Positions 25,686 through 39,027 are shown, numbered from the stretch's first letter. The stretch: 64,000 nt of DNA from Strongylocentrotus droebachiensis (GCA_035222895.1 JAVYIG010001594.1:1-64000); one strand, 5' to 3'. A program made the numbers and translations. Notes: generated by a model from the sequence alone, not told the origin.

Positions 25686-28149
25686 ACCGATTTAATTTGT
25701 GTGGGAACGCACCAAGAGGAAGTTTTTTTGTTTCTCCTTTATAAGGAGAGTGCAGTCGACAATCCAGGAAACCAGAGAAAACATGATGACAAGCAGAAAG
25801 GGAAACAATCTATTTAGAACATGTCCGTGAGTCACAAACAGTCGTCTTGACTAGCAGGCAACGAGTAACATGCTTTGTATACCCTCCCGATGTAAACCCT
25901 GTATCAAATGAATCTCGGATCATGGATGGAGATTAAAGATTGAAAAGATGGAGATTGAAAATAAAAACTTAATGCAGAATGAAGAAGACACCAGTTATCT
26001 GATTCATTTGAAAAGTATAAGACATATTCCCCTGTAATCTGATTTTTGTCTATTTTAACAACTTATTTCCCTTCAATAAAAATGGGTAAACTTTGACGGA
26101 TAAAAAAAGAAAGAAAGATGAAGAGATAGGTAGGAGGAAAAAGGAGAAAGAAAATAGAGATTGAGGAGAAGGGGAAGAATCCTATTTTTATGTCTTTAAG
26201 TAACTCAAACAAACATGGTAAACCTGACCAAAACTGTTAATAACAAACAGGATTGATGAAAAATGAAAAGAGAAAGATGAAGGTACGACTACGAGCAGAA
26301 GTGGGAAAGAAGGAGAAAGGGAATGATAAGGAGGAGAAAGGGAAGGAGAAAGGGAAGGATAAAGGAGGTGTAGCAGGAGAAAATAAGAAATAACACCATA
26401 AAGCCAAGGCATCCCTATCAGAGTTCAAAACAAATTTCTCTGAGCCACCAAGGTTAAGTTTATACTTCCTGAATTTCTGAGTTGCCATGGTAACAGCCCT
26501 TTTCGGGTCACCTCTTTTTCAAGGCTGAACTTGGAAAGTACAAACTTTATGAGTCTGTCTGTCTGAGTCTCGAGGCCAACATCTTTTTCCATATTTTCAG
26601 CTAACGCTGGGCAAATGTTCAGATTATGAATTGAGACATCAAGCCATTTCCGACTTCTGAGCCATCATTCGTTTTTCATAAATGTCTTTTGATAATGTTG
26701 ACATTTACTTGTTCCTCATGTGCAGTACATTTGAACCATACACTGTGCATTTCATTTTCATGCCCATCTGAAGGGACACATGAATAATTATTATTTACTT
26801 GTAATACATTTATAAGGATTTATAGACAGCTTACCCCTGTTTATTGAGATATTTTAGACAATGTTTAGACTGAAATGAGTATAAGTGGACATGTAGTTTA
26901 AACAGAAATGCCAAACTTAGAAATTATGGTCATCCATTGGCAGGGCATCCATTCTAGGCCTTAATTCTGCCGGACACATAACAATCCTGTAATCTCTCCC
27001 TTCTTCTTTACCCATCTCTATCAATCATCTCAATCTTAACAAATACTTTGTTAGAGCATAACTATTTTATTGATTATTATTATTTTTAAAATTGAACCAA
27101 AATAGCCTTTAAATTAAACATTTAAGGGGGTCAAAGTCGAATTAACAAAGGAGCAATGTTGTCTTCATCCCTAAAATATTCTATCTTTGACAATACTAAT
27201 AAAATACTAATAAAACTAAGTGCTTCATTAATGATCTGCTTCTGAGAGCACTTCAAATATATCTATAAGTGTACATATGTTTCACATATTAAGGCATGTG
27301 CTTAATGCTAAATCTCTTAATCTAGTTTAAATGCCAAGAGGTTTAAAGCACTAAAAACAAATGAAGTTTCGAGTATATCCTGCTCATATTTCAGATGCTC
27401 CATTTAACAAGTTGTTTACCTCAAAACTGTGGTACGCAGACTATACTGCCCATACATGACTGATCCCCCTTAATTGATTGATCAATCACACGCCTTATAA
27501 TGAGAAACTTGTCCTGACATTTCGTCACCGAATGACTTCCCCGGGCTTCCCATGATAACCCTCTCTCCCCGTCCCTACTCGCTGCCAATATTTCCCTCCC
27601 CATCTCCATAAAACGCTCCTACGTATTCCCCAAGATCTCATTCCGTTTCCTCCGTTGTCAACATGCCCAATAAAGCATGCACCAGGCCAAGTCGGACACG
27701 AAGCCGAGCAGTTTTTTCTCGCCTCCTCTTTTCGTCTTGCGAAATGCGTTGTCGACTAGTTTTCCCTGTTCTATAGATTACATAAATTAGTTCTTCATAA
27801 GATTCTCAAAGTAGCCTAAGCCTATATTTTTCTGCACACCGACATGACTTCATGGATCTACATGGCAGGCAAGTTGTTGTTGCTGTATTGACAACTTAAA
27901 AAGTTAGTTAAATTATTCAGCTTTCCAGATTGAGACGAGAGACAAGAGAGAGGGAGAGAGAGAAAGAGGGGAGATTTATTTTTGGCTCTAGACAGTTCTG
28001 TCATACAAACTGTAATCATTCAACTTTTATCTACAGCTCCAATAAAATAAAATCTGTAATTAAATTATTTTAAAACAGAGTAAACACCCTTCTGGCTCTG
28101 AACCTATATATACTGTATTGCCTAACCCTAAAAATTAAACATACATATT
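25686..28149. other. Intronic sequence with purine-rich tracts
   Basis: Purine-rich repeats occur at 26105-26175 and 26270-26370. No convincing exon was found. A slightly CpG-richer stretch lies at 27470-27760. Confidence 0.5.
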
Positions 28150-28501
28150 AGGCCTGTCCTCATCAGCTCGAGTTGGCCAAATTAATAGCCCGCTATTTCT
28201 GATTCAGGAAATTAGCCCCGAAGTTACAAATCGCGTCTTCATCAACTCAAGCTCGAGATCTAGTTTGCTCAGTGTTCGCGCATAGTGCCAGTCTTCGGGC
28301 TGGTGAAAATGAATAGGACAAATAGCAATCTATTTTGCAAACGAGCCCAAGATATCTTGGGAAGATTTCCCGAGCAAATAGCCTGCTATTGGTGTCGTCA
28401 CCTGTCAAATAGCCCGCTTTTTCAGATTTTGTGATTGGGCTAATTTCCCGAATCAGAAATCACAGGCTATTTGGCAAACTCGAGCTGATGAAAACAGGCC
28501 T
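28150..28501. mobile_element. Foldback MITE with AGGCCTGT ends, about 352 bp
   Basis: The left end AGGCCTGTCCTCATCAGCTC matches the right end read inward, AGGCCTGTTTTCATCAGCTC. Pairing continues for about 60 bp, through GCCAAAT, TTTCTGATTC and GGAAATTAGCCC. The interior carries AAGATATCTTGGG. It shares end structure and interior words with the element at 42566-43024. No target duplication is clear. Confidence 0.7.
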
Positions 28502-30189
28502 CCTTTCAACATATGAAGAGGCTCGATCTTTGCATGAGGCAAACATGCAAAGTCACTACCCCCTCCCCTCCCCCTTCAGATCAGCCCTCTGTAACATCAC
28601 ACACCTGCAGAAAGCCTCAAATAAGAGTGCAAGTGTATGAAGATGGCAAGAAAATTAATAGCACTCAGAATTTCTAATTGTATAGGTCAGGATGACACAG
28701 CTAGAACTTGTTCAGAGCTTGGCCTTGTTTTCATAACCAAGAGGGTAATTTCATTTATATAAACTGGCAATGAAGAATGGGTCTGACTAGGCAAAATTTC
28801 AAGAAGTTTTAAAAATTACATACCTTTTTAGCTCTACATATATTCCAAAGACACTAGTCTGTATTCTAACTGACTCATGTCATTGTGCTAAATTACATAT
28901 TGATGTAACTATAGAGTCTGTATATATGTGAGCACTATCTTAAAATCTTGATATTTTGAGAGGCCAAGCATAGATTTTGTATGTCCCAGGAGCCTGTTAG
29001 TGTCGAGCCCAAATATAAGACGGTGTGCGAGCCAAACGTTGAATGGAAAATGCATGAATGGATGAATAGATTGTATCATGTACTAATTAAACATACACTA
29101 GAACAATGGATAAACCATGATAGTTATACTTTCAAGGCCCAGGTATCTGAAAAGAATTGCAATGCGATGCGTCGCCTGCTGCCAACAAGAAAGCCTTTTA
29201 CTGTCATTGACTTCACATTGCACCTATGGCTTCCTCATGAGCCGATGAATATTTCATTACGACTATATCAAATAAGATTACAAGTTGGAAACAAATAAGA
29301 TCCCATCGACCCTATACAAAAGTGGTGGATTAGGTAGGAAATTTCAATAAAATCTGTTTGCATTTCACTGATTCACTCATCAAATTGGCAACTATGCTGC
29401 CGATTTCGTGTGTGTCCATACCCGTGTCTAACTTGCCACGTCATACGTTTCTATCTTCCTCCGACAGCTCTGGCTTTACAGTGACGACTTTATATGAGTA
29501 GTTCCTGACATTCAGATCACCACTAATTGCATCAGTTGACAGCCCGGAATAATTGCCGCCAAATTATTAAAATGCGATGCTGCCTATAAGCTTTAGCTTA
29601 GAATCCACAATTTACTGCATATTTCATTCATGTTCTTTTTCTCCTTACTTGCTTCGAATATCTTCCACCGCATAACATTTGAGCACTGGTAATATACAGT
29701 GTTTGTGTTCTGTTTGATGGCCATGGTAGAAAATTCATTTTTAATTCTTTTTGAAAGCTCCACAACATCATTTATGAACATTTCAAGATGATAGAAGAGA
29801 GACACAGAAGGAAAGACAACAAAGAAGAGAGGGGAATGAAATGGATAAAAAGAAAAACGTGGCTGAGAAAGAGAGGGAGAGAGAGTGGGAGGGGAAGGGA
29901 GAGGAGGGGTGGAGACAGAGAGTTACAGAGGTACCAAGCACAGCGAAAGAGAGTGAGAGAAAGATAATGAGGGGCTAAGAGAAAGAAAAAAGGCTTAAAG
30001 AGAAAGATGGAGAAGTGGTGACTGACAGGACAAGACAAGGAGAGAAGACCATGAAGAGGAGTATTGTTGCACAGGGAGCAGCAACAGGCAGTCGTATAAA
30101 GAGGACAGGAAGCAGAATAAAAACAAGTGTGATATTTAATGAGATAGAGAGAGGGAGGGAGAAAGAGAGAGAAAGAAAGAGAGACAGTG

Positions 30190-30229
<40 letters not shown>

Positions 30230-31078
30230 TGAAACAGATACACATCAATAGGCTTTAATGATAGAGCTTTAGACAGGAACATAATTTCAATGACAAATGG
30301 ACTACGCGCTAAAGAGAGAAAGAGACTAAGATCAAAATCAAGCCCAAGTCATCATGACATCCCAATGGCAAAAACAAAAGAAAAATATTTATATTTCTCT
30401 TCAGTAAATCAGAACTATGAGACACAAGCTAAAACATCTTAGCGATAAAGTGTCTATTGAGGATTTGACCTAAGCTGGGTTAAGGAAATTAAGACAATCC
30501 TAAATGCTAATAAATAAACCTAACTCAAACATATTCATATAAACAGGATATTATGAATTTGCTGGAGATAACAAAAAAGAGATATGACCCAAAGTCCTTG
30601 CAAGACTGGATGAGTAACATCACACAGCAGAGTGTAAATAGCACTGTCTAATGTTCTGTGATATGGAATTACAGATTAAAACATTTGTTTGGCTTAATCC
30701 GTAACAAACCATCTTTATCAAATTAACAGATTTGTTTGTCTCCACCATCACACAATAGTGATGAGGAAAGTCATTTAGCACTTCCATTTTGTCAATTGCC
30801 ACTTTGCATGCATTCACTGTTGCTATGTCAGGAAAATTTTAGCAGGCTTTTTAGATTGCCAAAGGCAGCTCTTGTCTAAAAAGCATGAAGAAATTCAAAT
30901 ATATTATTGACTGTACATCCTGTCACGTAGAAACATGTAACATTTTACAATAATTTTGTATTCTTCAATTTTTAAGAAGACAATTTGTACAGCTGGTTCA
31001 GAAAGAATCTTGATGTGTTTTTTTGTCTTTCCCAGTTAGAATCATGAACAGACATTTTTGGTAGTTTTTCAGTCTCAT
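28502..31078. other. Intronic sequence, no gene seen
   Basis: The 105-aa ORF at 28981-29298 starts with an ATG, but its first 30 bases resemble a repeat also seen near 50940. Purine-rich and (GA)n tracts fill 29790-30240. Confidence 0.45.
30196..30228. repeat. (GA)n microsatellite
   Basis: An uninterrupted GA tract within the broader purine-rich block 29790-30240. Confidence 0.95.
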
Positions 31079-31150
31079 CAGCGCCTTTGATTAGGCAACT
31101 AGATATTGCCGCTTTATAAATACCTGGATTGGATTGGATTGGATTAGATG
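31079..31150 (+). mobile_element. SINE/LINE 3' tail with (GGATT)n
   Basis: GCCGCTTTATAAATACC is followed by TGGAT-type pentamers. This is a typical 3' end of an invertebrate retroposon. The rest of the element is not recognisable. Confidence 0.4.
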
Positions 31151-31256
31151 TACCGCTTTAATTCATCCCCTCAGAGCACGATGGAAATTAACTCTAAGTT
31201 GAAGTACATGTACAATGTATATGTTCTCCTGGCTTCAAATTGACCATTTCAAATAC

Positions 31257-31435
31257 CTTCACGCCTGTTTTAACAACCACCTGTCTACAAACTTATAAAG
31301 ACCACATTTTTCGTCTCCCTTGAACAGCGATTGTCACTGAAATATGTACTCAAGAAACCTGGACATGAAAGACAACCTGCCCACAAAGACCATTTGTTTT
31401 GTTTCCCCAGTGTGGTCTTTGTACAGGTTTCATCT
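31257..31435. repeat. Dispersed AAACCTG/ATAAAGAC repeat
   Basis: CCACCTGT, TATAAAGACCAC, TCACTGAA, AAACCTG and GACAACCT/C occur in the same order as at 52896-53080 and 56272-56456. It is an interspersed repeat of unknown class. Confidence 0.5.
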
Positions 31436-32135
31436 CATAAATAAATCTATGTTTTGGCAAGTGTTTTATATAGTTCCAGGTGGGATATCATCTCTATTTG
31501 CACCCTGCTTGGTACAAGTAGATCTTCTTGAGGAAGTTGAGAAAGACACATCTCCTTTTCAACAGACACTGTGGTGACATATCGGGAGGATGCATCTAGG
31601 CACCATAAAGAACTCTGCATTTTTATTGCCAATTTCCATCTAGCACTATTCTTTCTTTCTCCAGAAATCTGATTCTTATCGCCTGGAGAATAAGACCAAA
31701 ATCCTGCCCTTTGATGAGTGTCACCGATTGCTCTCAGAAGAATGCGCCAAACTCGAAGGAATTTCCTGACCCCCTCAAACCCAGCTCTCGGTGACATCAT
31801 CAATGACGTCGACGCCGATTACCAATGCCTATATATGGCAAGATCGGTGTGGTAATCTGGAGGGGCAGGAAGCACAGAGTGCGTATGCTGAAGCCCCTTT
31901 ATTTCCTTCTGCCATAAACAATGAACCCCTGGTAAAGCACTTCGAGCTAAAAACTCTTTCATTATTGGCTAAACTGACAACGATTAACAGTTTTAATTTT
32001 ACCTCAATATATGGATAGTTTGCATTAACCTAAACTAATAATAATATTCAGTTCTTGTACATGTATAGCGCATAATACGTTATGAAATAATGTCTCTATG
32101 CGCCTCCAAATAACTTTGGAACTTATTATCTTAGC

Positions 32136-32600
32136 TTAAAGGTAATACAAAGTTTTGGTATTGGGTCATGAATTTGGTTCAAATGAACATATTGGAAGCA
32201 TATGCGATCCTACAATATTCAGTGATCGTTGTCGCGGTTATTGTAAATAATAAACTCTTTATGTTGTATAGCTCCCTCTTAAGGTCAAGATATTAATTAA
32301 GCCATAAAACAATGTTTTCGACTAAAATCGACCGATTGGCTATTTCCGTTTGGAAATTATATATCACAACTACATATTCTGAGATTTTCATGGTCGCAGC
32401 TACAACTGTATGGCCGTAAATGCTATTTGAAATTTATCAAAATTTACCAGGAGCACCGAAAGCAGAAGTTTTTTAGGGGCTAAATTTTCTAGTGCTTATA
32501 ATACATCCACAGGGGCATCCAAATATATCAGAATTGTATCGAATTACTATCCAACCAATTTTCGAAATTTCCCAAAACTTTGTATTACCGGTACCTTTAA
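32136..32600. mobile_element. TTAA-flanked MITE, AGGTAATAC ends
   Basis: TTAA occurs at both ends (32136-32139 and 32597-32600). The left end AGGTAATACAAAGTTTTGG matches the right end read inward, AGGTACCGGTAATACAAAG, with a 6-bp insertion. It is non-coding. TTAA targets are used by piggyBac-type transposases, but the ends do not otherwise prove that class. Confidence 0.6.
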
Positions 32601-32618
32601 ATACTACTATGTTCACAG

Positions 32619-33009
32619 TTAAAGATAAACTTTAGTACTGGTAATGCGATTGCATTGTGAAAGAAAAGGTGTGGAAAGGATCAGAAACAGTTGATCATGT
32701 AGCATGTAAGTATTGGTGTGCACTGCAAGGTTCTGGAGTCATCAAAATCATAATAAATTTGACCAAGTCTTGGTAAAGTAACAAGCACATACACAGAAAG
32801 CTATGTATGGGACAACACGCATGGTGTCGGGGTTGGTACTACCTTGATTCCTTGTCTTTCTATGCTCATTACTCAGCCAGTATACATTTTCTTCCAAAAT
32901 TGTTTGGCACATGTCATTTATTTGTAATCTTGAACATTCAGTGTAAGTTTCGTTTGATTCTGTGAGAAATAATTTTCTTTTTTTTGCCACTACTGGAGGT
33001 TAGCTTTAA
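32619..33009. mobile_element. TTAA-flanked MITE, AGATAAACT family, copy 1
   Basis: The left end is TTAA-AGATAAACTTTAGTACTGG. The right end reads inward as AGCTAACCTCCAGTAGTGG before TTAA. It is highly similar along its full length to 39028-39420 and in part, inverted, to 37975-38349. It starts only 18 bp after the MITE ending at 32600. Confidence 0.75.
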
Positions 33010-35468
33010 TAAGCGTTCTCCAGAAAAGAAGAAAAAGTTCCTGATGGGGAGAATCAGGTTAAATTTTAGCAGAATAAGTATAACTACAATAGAAAATGAC
33101 AACATGAAATTTGAACATTATATTATTAAATTTCAAACACCAAGTAATTTGGAAATACAACAACAAATGTTTGCTTTTACAAAGGTCTTTCTTTATAATA
33201 TGTGCTGAAGATGCGATTAAAACTGTCCTCCACACAGTATAATTGTAAAACCACCGATTAAGAGCTACGTGAACATACCCTCTTTTGCGAATTTGGTTCT
33301 TAATTGCCTATAATTCAGAGCTGACCTTTTCTAATTGTCAGGGATTACAATGCAGGATTTTGTCATTAACCTGAGTGTTAAAGATTTCTTGTTCACTAAT
33401 CCTTTTCTTCAATGATTTAACTACCGGGGGAACCTGCGAAAACTCACACCAGCGGATTCGATGTCTGCCCACCTGTCGCAGTGGCCATCACTTGACCATT
33501 CCTTGACAGTGCTGCTGACCAATGGCTTGATTAAGCTTAGTCTTTTTTAATAGGTGGTAATGAAGATAGGAATTAGGGACGGGTATGATCCCTAAAACGA
33601 GATAAGATTGATTACAAATCTAATTAGGAAACTTTTCTGGCCGATGGGCTTCCTGAAAGTTTGGAGGAGGAAACATCGAGGAACAGGTTGTCCCCGGTCA
33701 AGACGAAGATCAGACCTTCTTGGAGGCCGATAATTTTCCACAAATTGGCAACACTTTAGCCCCCAAGCAGAGCAAAAGGCATATTTCTGCAATTCTGTAA
33801 CAATTTCCCCCTCAAAATTGAATCACATCCATAATTCACCTACTATATGATTCCAATGTAGGTATTTTAAGCATTTTGTTTCTGCTTTCTGAAAAGGCAC
33901 TATAACATTTTTGTAATACATGTATTATTATAAATATAGACTCACCCCCACCTAAAAAAAAAATGAATAAGATTTAACTTTCACTTTTGATATTTGAATG
34001 GTTCTGAAGATTAAAAACATTATTCATATATTCTGTGGTTTATTTTCCCGGAATAAATATTGTAGATTCATAGTGATCCATTATGTGGCTTATTATGCTG
34101 ATCAAAAGTCTTCCGGATACATAATGTACATGTAAACCATGCTACTCATTCTAGTTGCCCGAACAGCTGTATCGCATCAGATTCAAATTTCACTTTTCTT
34201 GCGTGGGAATAACCCTATTGAACATCAAAGCATTACAGGTATTTTCTGTGGTATATTTTCTAGGAATACCGGTACATTTTCATATGTTCAATAATGTGGC
34301 TTACATACATTTCTCTTTAAAAAAAAAAGCTTGGCCTAAAAATATGCAGCTCATCATGATGGCTCAAACAGCGGAACAGCTTATTATCGATGCTAGAAGC
34401 AGCTTGCAGAAAATTTAATGAGTTTCCTGACTATAAAATCAGGGACATCTATTTATTGCCAGTATGAATGTTGAGGATGTGCACATATATGATGTTGAAA
34501 AAGGTGCTGTCACGTTTGTGTAGTCCCACCTGATAAGGAAATATGGGGCGAGGGGAAATATTGAGTTATCATGAAAGTTATTAATTATGTCAATATCTCC
34601 ATCATATTGCACTATGTTAGCACAAAATGTTAATGTTAGCCCACCCCCCTCCCCCTTCATATTAGCAAGTTTTCGCAACCTTCTAAAACGCTAATCTTAG
34701 CGAGGGGTCACACTCAAAGGAAAAAGTTCCACGTATCGTCCAAACCTATGACGGTATTCAGCCGTATTAGCGTCGAGAGTCGAGTTAGTACGGGGTGGCG
34801 AGCTTATTTAAATATCCTGTATTCAGCACTTCCGTCACTGTGCGAAAACTCGCTATTAGCTGCCTTTAGCAGGTACATGGGTTTGTCTAAAAACTAAAGC
34901 TAAAGTATGGACACGTTTACAGGACTGAGAAGGTGAGCGTCCCCATGCAGACAATCTATCTGCGGATACAGGTACGCTATTCTTTTAGTGTTAGCATCCG
35001 ATTCTAGGAGTGTTTCTACAGAGACATTAAACAATCTGGAAAAACCTGGAAAGTAATGGGCAGTAGGTAACATTATTTTAAAATCCTATAGAACACATAG
35101 TATTTTACTCCCCTTCTCTTGAATACCACCTTAAGGGATACTTTAAGGGTGTTAGTAATTTGTTGTGTTCTCATTCATTGCTATAGTTACCAAGCAATGT
35201 AATGAATTGCCCTTTTCTCTACTAATACAAGTGCTGCAAAACAGGTAGCAACTAATTAGCACCCTGTTTCTCAGAACGTGCAACTCTCACGTTCAGCGTT
35301 CCCATACACGTACTCACCTCCAGTGTACTATTCCTCAGGTTAGATCCAACCTATGCAACAAGTGCAAGTCTTCCGTCAAAATACAAATGAAAGATATGTG
35401 ACATTGGGACAGTTTCTTTAACTATTTTCTGATTTCATTAAGATAATATCAAAATTAAATCATATCTT
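33010..35468. other. Intronic sequence, no gene seen
   Basis: AT-rich, with no convincing exon, long ORF or named repeat. Confidence 0.45.
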
Positions 35469-35529
35469 CTGGTTGGAGCAAGAAGGGAATTAACTCAAAT
35501 AGAGTCAATTCCCTTCTGGCTCTGAACAG
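35469..35529. repeat. Short palindromic repeat, GCCAGAAG family
   Basis: Left arm GGAGCAAGAAGGGAATTAAC and right arm, read inward, AGAGCCAGAAGGGAATTGAC. About 23 of 28 arm positions pair. Confidence 0.7.
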
Positions 35530-37942
35530 ATAATAGGGTTTCATGAAATATACAAAGGCCAATATATTTACCAAAAGAGCAAGAGATAATATGAAGAAGG
35601 CCAGTTGTCCCTAATCCCATAACATTCATAATTAAGGTTCACAAAGATCTAATGATCTCATTTCTCAGTTTTCAAACCCTCACAACTTTGTTGCATTTTT
35701 TTTTCTTCTTCAGGTTTCTTCAAAGTTTCACCAAACTGCTTCTTTAGGAGTGTCTTTTGAACAAATTATCTTGTTACAAAGACCTTTCAAAGTGATTAAA
35801 AGTCAGGTATAGACCTTGATTTAGTTTCTTAAATAGGATCAAGTAAAAGGGGTCGCATGTTCTTAAGGTTCACTTAACTACAGAAATATCAAGGAAAAAA
35901 GTTCCCTCAGAAAAAAAAATGACCCCGGGCCTTTCCTTCCCAAGCTAAATGAGCACGAAGGCCTTAGAGGTTAAGAAGATTGAGGAAGAAAATAAGTTGC
36001 TTCCCCTATCAATAGAGGCCTCTCCATACATACACCAACCCCTAAGTTTGTTTGGAGTGAAACTTCTTATGAGGGGTTTGGATGGGCCTGGTAAGAGGCT
36101 AATAATAGACGCTTGCATTTACATCACCATCATCATCATCATCATCATCATCATCATAATCATCATCATCATCGTCATAATTATCATCCCTACAATTTGA
36201 GAGTAATGGTTATAACTAAAACTAAAAGAGCCATGAAATGAAATTCTTAGTTTGTGTCTGCCATGAATTGAAATATGTCGTAAAAATATAATTGTTGAAA
36301 TACCTGCCCTACATTTCTTAACATGAAACTAATTTACCACAGTAAAGAAGTCATTAAAATCTTCACCTTATCCATGACCTCAGCAACCTCGGTTGACCTT
36401 TGAACTTTTGACAAATGAGAGACAAATAAAGTAAAGAACTAAACACTGTACACGTAGTTCCACGTTTCCAATCAGCCTCATGTGAGAGGAGTTTAGAAGA
36501 GGACAAAACCGAATCAAATAGGGTAATAGATGACCCATCTCAACCCCCCTGTCCAATTTCCCCCTCCTTCATCAACGCGGAAGAGAAGATTACCCTAGCT
36601 GGCTACCTATGCATAATTCAATTTGCTGCTGGACAGCGGTGGTCATACACCAAGACGTTTATAAAAGAAAAATCAAATAATCGCTAAATTAGCGCAGTAT
36701 AACTGTTTGGTGTTGAGTCACGTAACAAAGCGGCGCATCTCAATTTCTGTCCGGGATTATCCGGTCCCTCCCCCTTGAAGCATGAAGCAACCGTACCCCT
36801 GAGAGCTGGTCACCGGTTTGGGAAGCTTGCACAATTGGATGAAGGCTGTCCCAGTGGCAGTGGTCAATAAACCCAAGGCTGGTTGGTTTGGTGAATTCAT
36901 GGAAGTTTGGTATTGTCTCAGTTATTTTGGGTTATTTTACAGAAATGTCAATATTAATCTGGATGATGATCTGTAAAAGGACAAATGCATGCGGATGATA
37001 TTAGCGAGTACTCTTACCACAGAGATTATCAACATTTCTTGCTCTCGTTGTTATCTGTGAACCATTATTCTTCTAAATTTTCTGAGAGGGAAAGGGGGAG
37101 GAAGTAAGGAAAGGGGGAGGAAGTAAGGAAAAGGAGAAGGGAGTAAAGGAAGGGGGTAAGTTTGGTTGAGTACAGATAGGAACAGGGATGCACAAAGCAC
37201 ATAGATTTTTTTTTTAATTAAAAAAAGAAAACGAAACTTTCAAGAATTACACAAATTTAGTGATGTGACGACTGAGATTCAATGATTTCACAGCATAAAA
37301 AGTATGCAAATCTGGAACCTCTTTAAAGGCCCACTGCACTACTTGTAGCTACTTGCGCCCTCTATATAACAAACCATGCCTAATCGGTGACCATTGGTCC
37401 CCCATGATCCTCTTTTTCTTATGTTAACTGAGAGCTGAGTTGATGAGATAACCACCTGTCCAGTGACCTTGCAGGGCAGTCTAATCCCTCCTGTAAACTA
37501 TGGCAGATACGCTTTAAATGTTTATGGTTTAAGGTAATTATATCAAAGACAATGATCTCTCAATCTCCAAAATATTTTCAAACTGCCATTAGCAGTTTTT
37601 GAAAACCATGATGATGTTTCTCAAATGATCAAATCCCATATATGCAACCTGTGGAAAAAAAGAAAAGAAGAAACTGATATTCATCCTCCTTTTTCCCTTC
37701 TAATTTGACATTAACCTTTCATCACAGGTAATGGCAGAGAATGCTTTTCCTCTCCAATGGAATTCTCTGATCTTCGCTTCCCAGAGGACGGTTTTTTCCT
37801 TGAGGGGACTGGTTATTGTGAGACCCCAAGAGCAGGAAGGATGTGGATATGACAGTGAGGGGAAGTGTGACCATAAGGATTTAGAGACCCCAACGTGTTC
37901 GTCCGGATGAATTCCTGGTCTTTGGGCCAGCAGAACAGAGCA
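35530..37942. other. Intronic sequence with microsatellites
   Basis: An (ATC)n block lies at 36120-36190 and a GGGGGAGGAAGTAAGGAAA minisatellite at 37085-37155. A CpG-richer patch lies at 36560-36850. The ORFs are short or repeat-derived. Confidence 0.5.
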
Positions 37943-38381
37943 AAGATGAACACAGAAGGGCATTAACTCAACCTTTAAAGGTAAAGACCAGTATTGGAAA
38001 CGCCCCAATTTCAAAAAATGAAATGGAAGCTCTCATTACCAATCATGTGAAAGAATATGTTTTGACTAATACATGATGATAAAAAATTTGCCGGGAAACC
38101 GCCTACTAATTCATATATTTGGTAAATTTGTTTCTCTCATGGTCGTGTGAGAGATATAGGGTAGTCCCATATACATCTTTCTGTGTATAGTGCTTGTAAC
38201 TTTACGAAGAATGGGCCAAATTTCTTATCATTTTGATGATTCCAGAACCTTGCAGATGCTAGATGCTAGATGATCAACCTTTTCTGATCGATTTCACAAC
38301 GTTTCTTTCACAATGCAATCGCATGACCATTACTGGTCTTTACCTTTAACAGAGATTTAACGCCCTTCTGGCTGTAAACAG
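37943..38381. repeat. GCCAGAAG palindromic repeat split by a MITE
   Basis: The left arm ends with CACAGAAGGGCATTAACTCA at 37970. The right arm (38351-38381) reads inward as CTGTTTACAGCCAGAAGGGC. The MITE at 37975-38349 sits between them, so it inserted later. Confidence 0.55.
37975..38349. mobile_element. TTAA-flanked MITE, AGGTAAAGACC ends
   Basis: The left end is TTAA-AGGTAAAGACCAGTATTGG and the right end reads inward as AGGTAAAGACCAGTAATGG-TTAA, a nearly perfect 19-bp terminal inverted repeat. The right third, inverted, matches the left part of the MITEs at 32619 and 39028. Confidence 0.75.
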
Positions 38382-38564
38382 ACAGATGATATCATGTACA
38401 GTACCATGCCAAATCATTATACCGTAATTCATGTTGTATTTGGTATTCAGGATGCATAGTCAACGACAGGGTACAATGTTCGCAACTAGTATTAACCACA
38501 ATCCATTTGTAGCATTACCAGTAATTTAAATTGATGAACAACATTGTGCTGCCAATGTAAACTC

Positions 38565-38935
38565 CCACGGTGACGGTACAGTGATCAATACTCTAGACTT
38601 CCAATCTAGAGGTTGATGATTCAAATCAAATTCCAGTGTATTAATGCATTGCCAACAGGAAAGACATGTACATGTACATGTTAATACCCCGGTAGGGATT
38701 TGAACCTTAAACCCTGTGTGTAATAGTCCTGTGTTTTGTATCCACTAGACCATGATCAATGACACCTGCACATAAATGTCCTTGGATAAGGCACTTCATC
38801 TTCAGCTTCAGTCTTTGATTTATAATTACCTGACAGGAATCAATCATATGCAGGATTGAACCCTGGACCTACTACGATTGATCCCTGGGTCACTGTATAA
38901 GCACAACAGAGGCAACCAACCACAAGACCAACTCA
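38565..38935. mobile_element. Cluster of three tRNA-like SINE heads
   Basis: One plus-strand head (about 38571-38640) has a tRNA-Gly-like anticodon arm, CTAGACTTCCAATCTAG. Two minus-strand heads each have pol III boxes: A box TGGTCTAGTGG with B box GGTTCAAATCC (38696-38752), and A box TGGTCTTGTGG with B box GGGTTCAATCC (38853-38930). A TGCCTTATCCAAGGAC body separates the two minus heads. Confidence 0.65.
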
Positions 38936-39027
38936 CTTCTGCCTGCAGACTAGTCTCTTCATTTAGCCTCTGCTCTATAACTAGTAGAAGCTTCCACCAA
39001 CTAAACAACACTATTCGCAACCTCACT

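Noticed and set aside
28981..29298. 105-codon ORF starting MSQEPVSVEP, possible small gene
   Set aside because: The first 30 bases recur inverted near 50940, indicating an interspersed repeat. The remaining peptide has no recognisable motif.
29772..30248. 158-codon minus-strand ORF
   Set aside because: It is nearly all translation of purine-rich microsatellite (Ser/Leu/Pro/Phe).
31447..31803. 118-codon minus-strand ORF as an internal HIVEP exon
   Set aside because: No pyrimidine-rich acceptor and compatible donor were found around it, and there is no similarity to the family.
37085..37155. Regularly spaced repeat resembling a CRISPR array
   Set aside because: It is a short purine minisatellite without unique spacers, in a eukaryotic intron.
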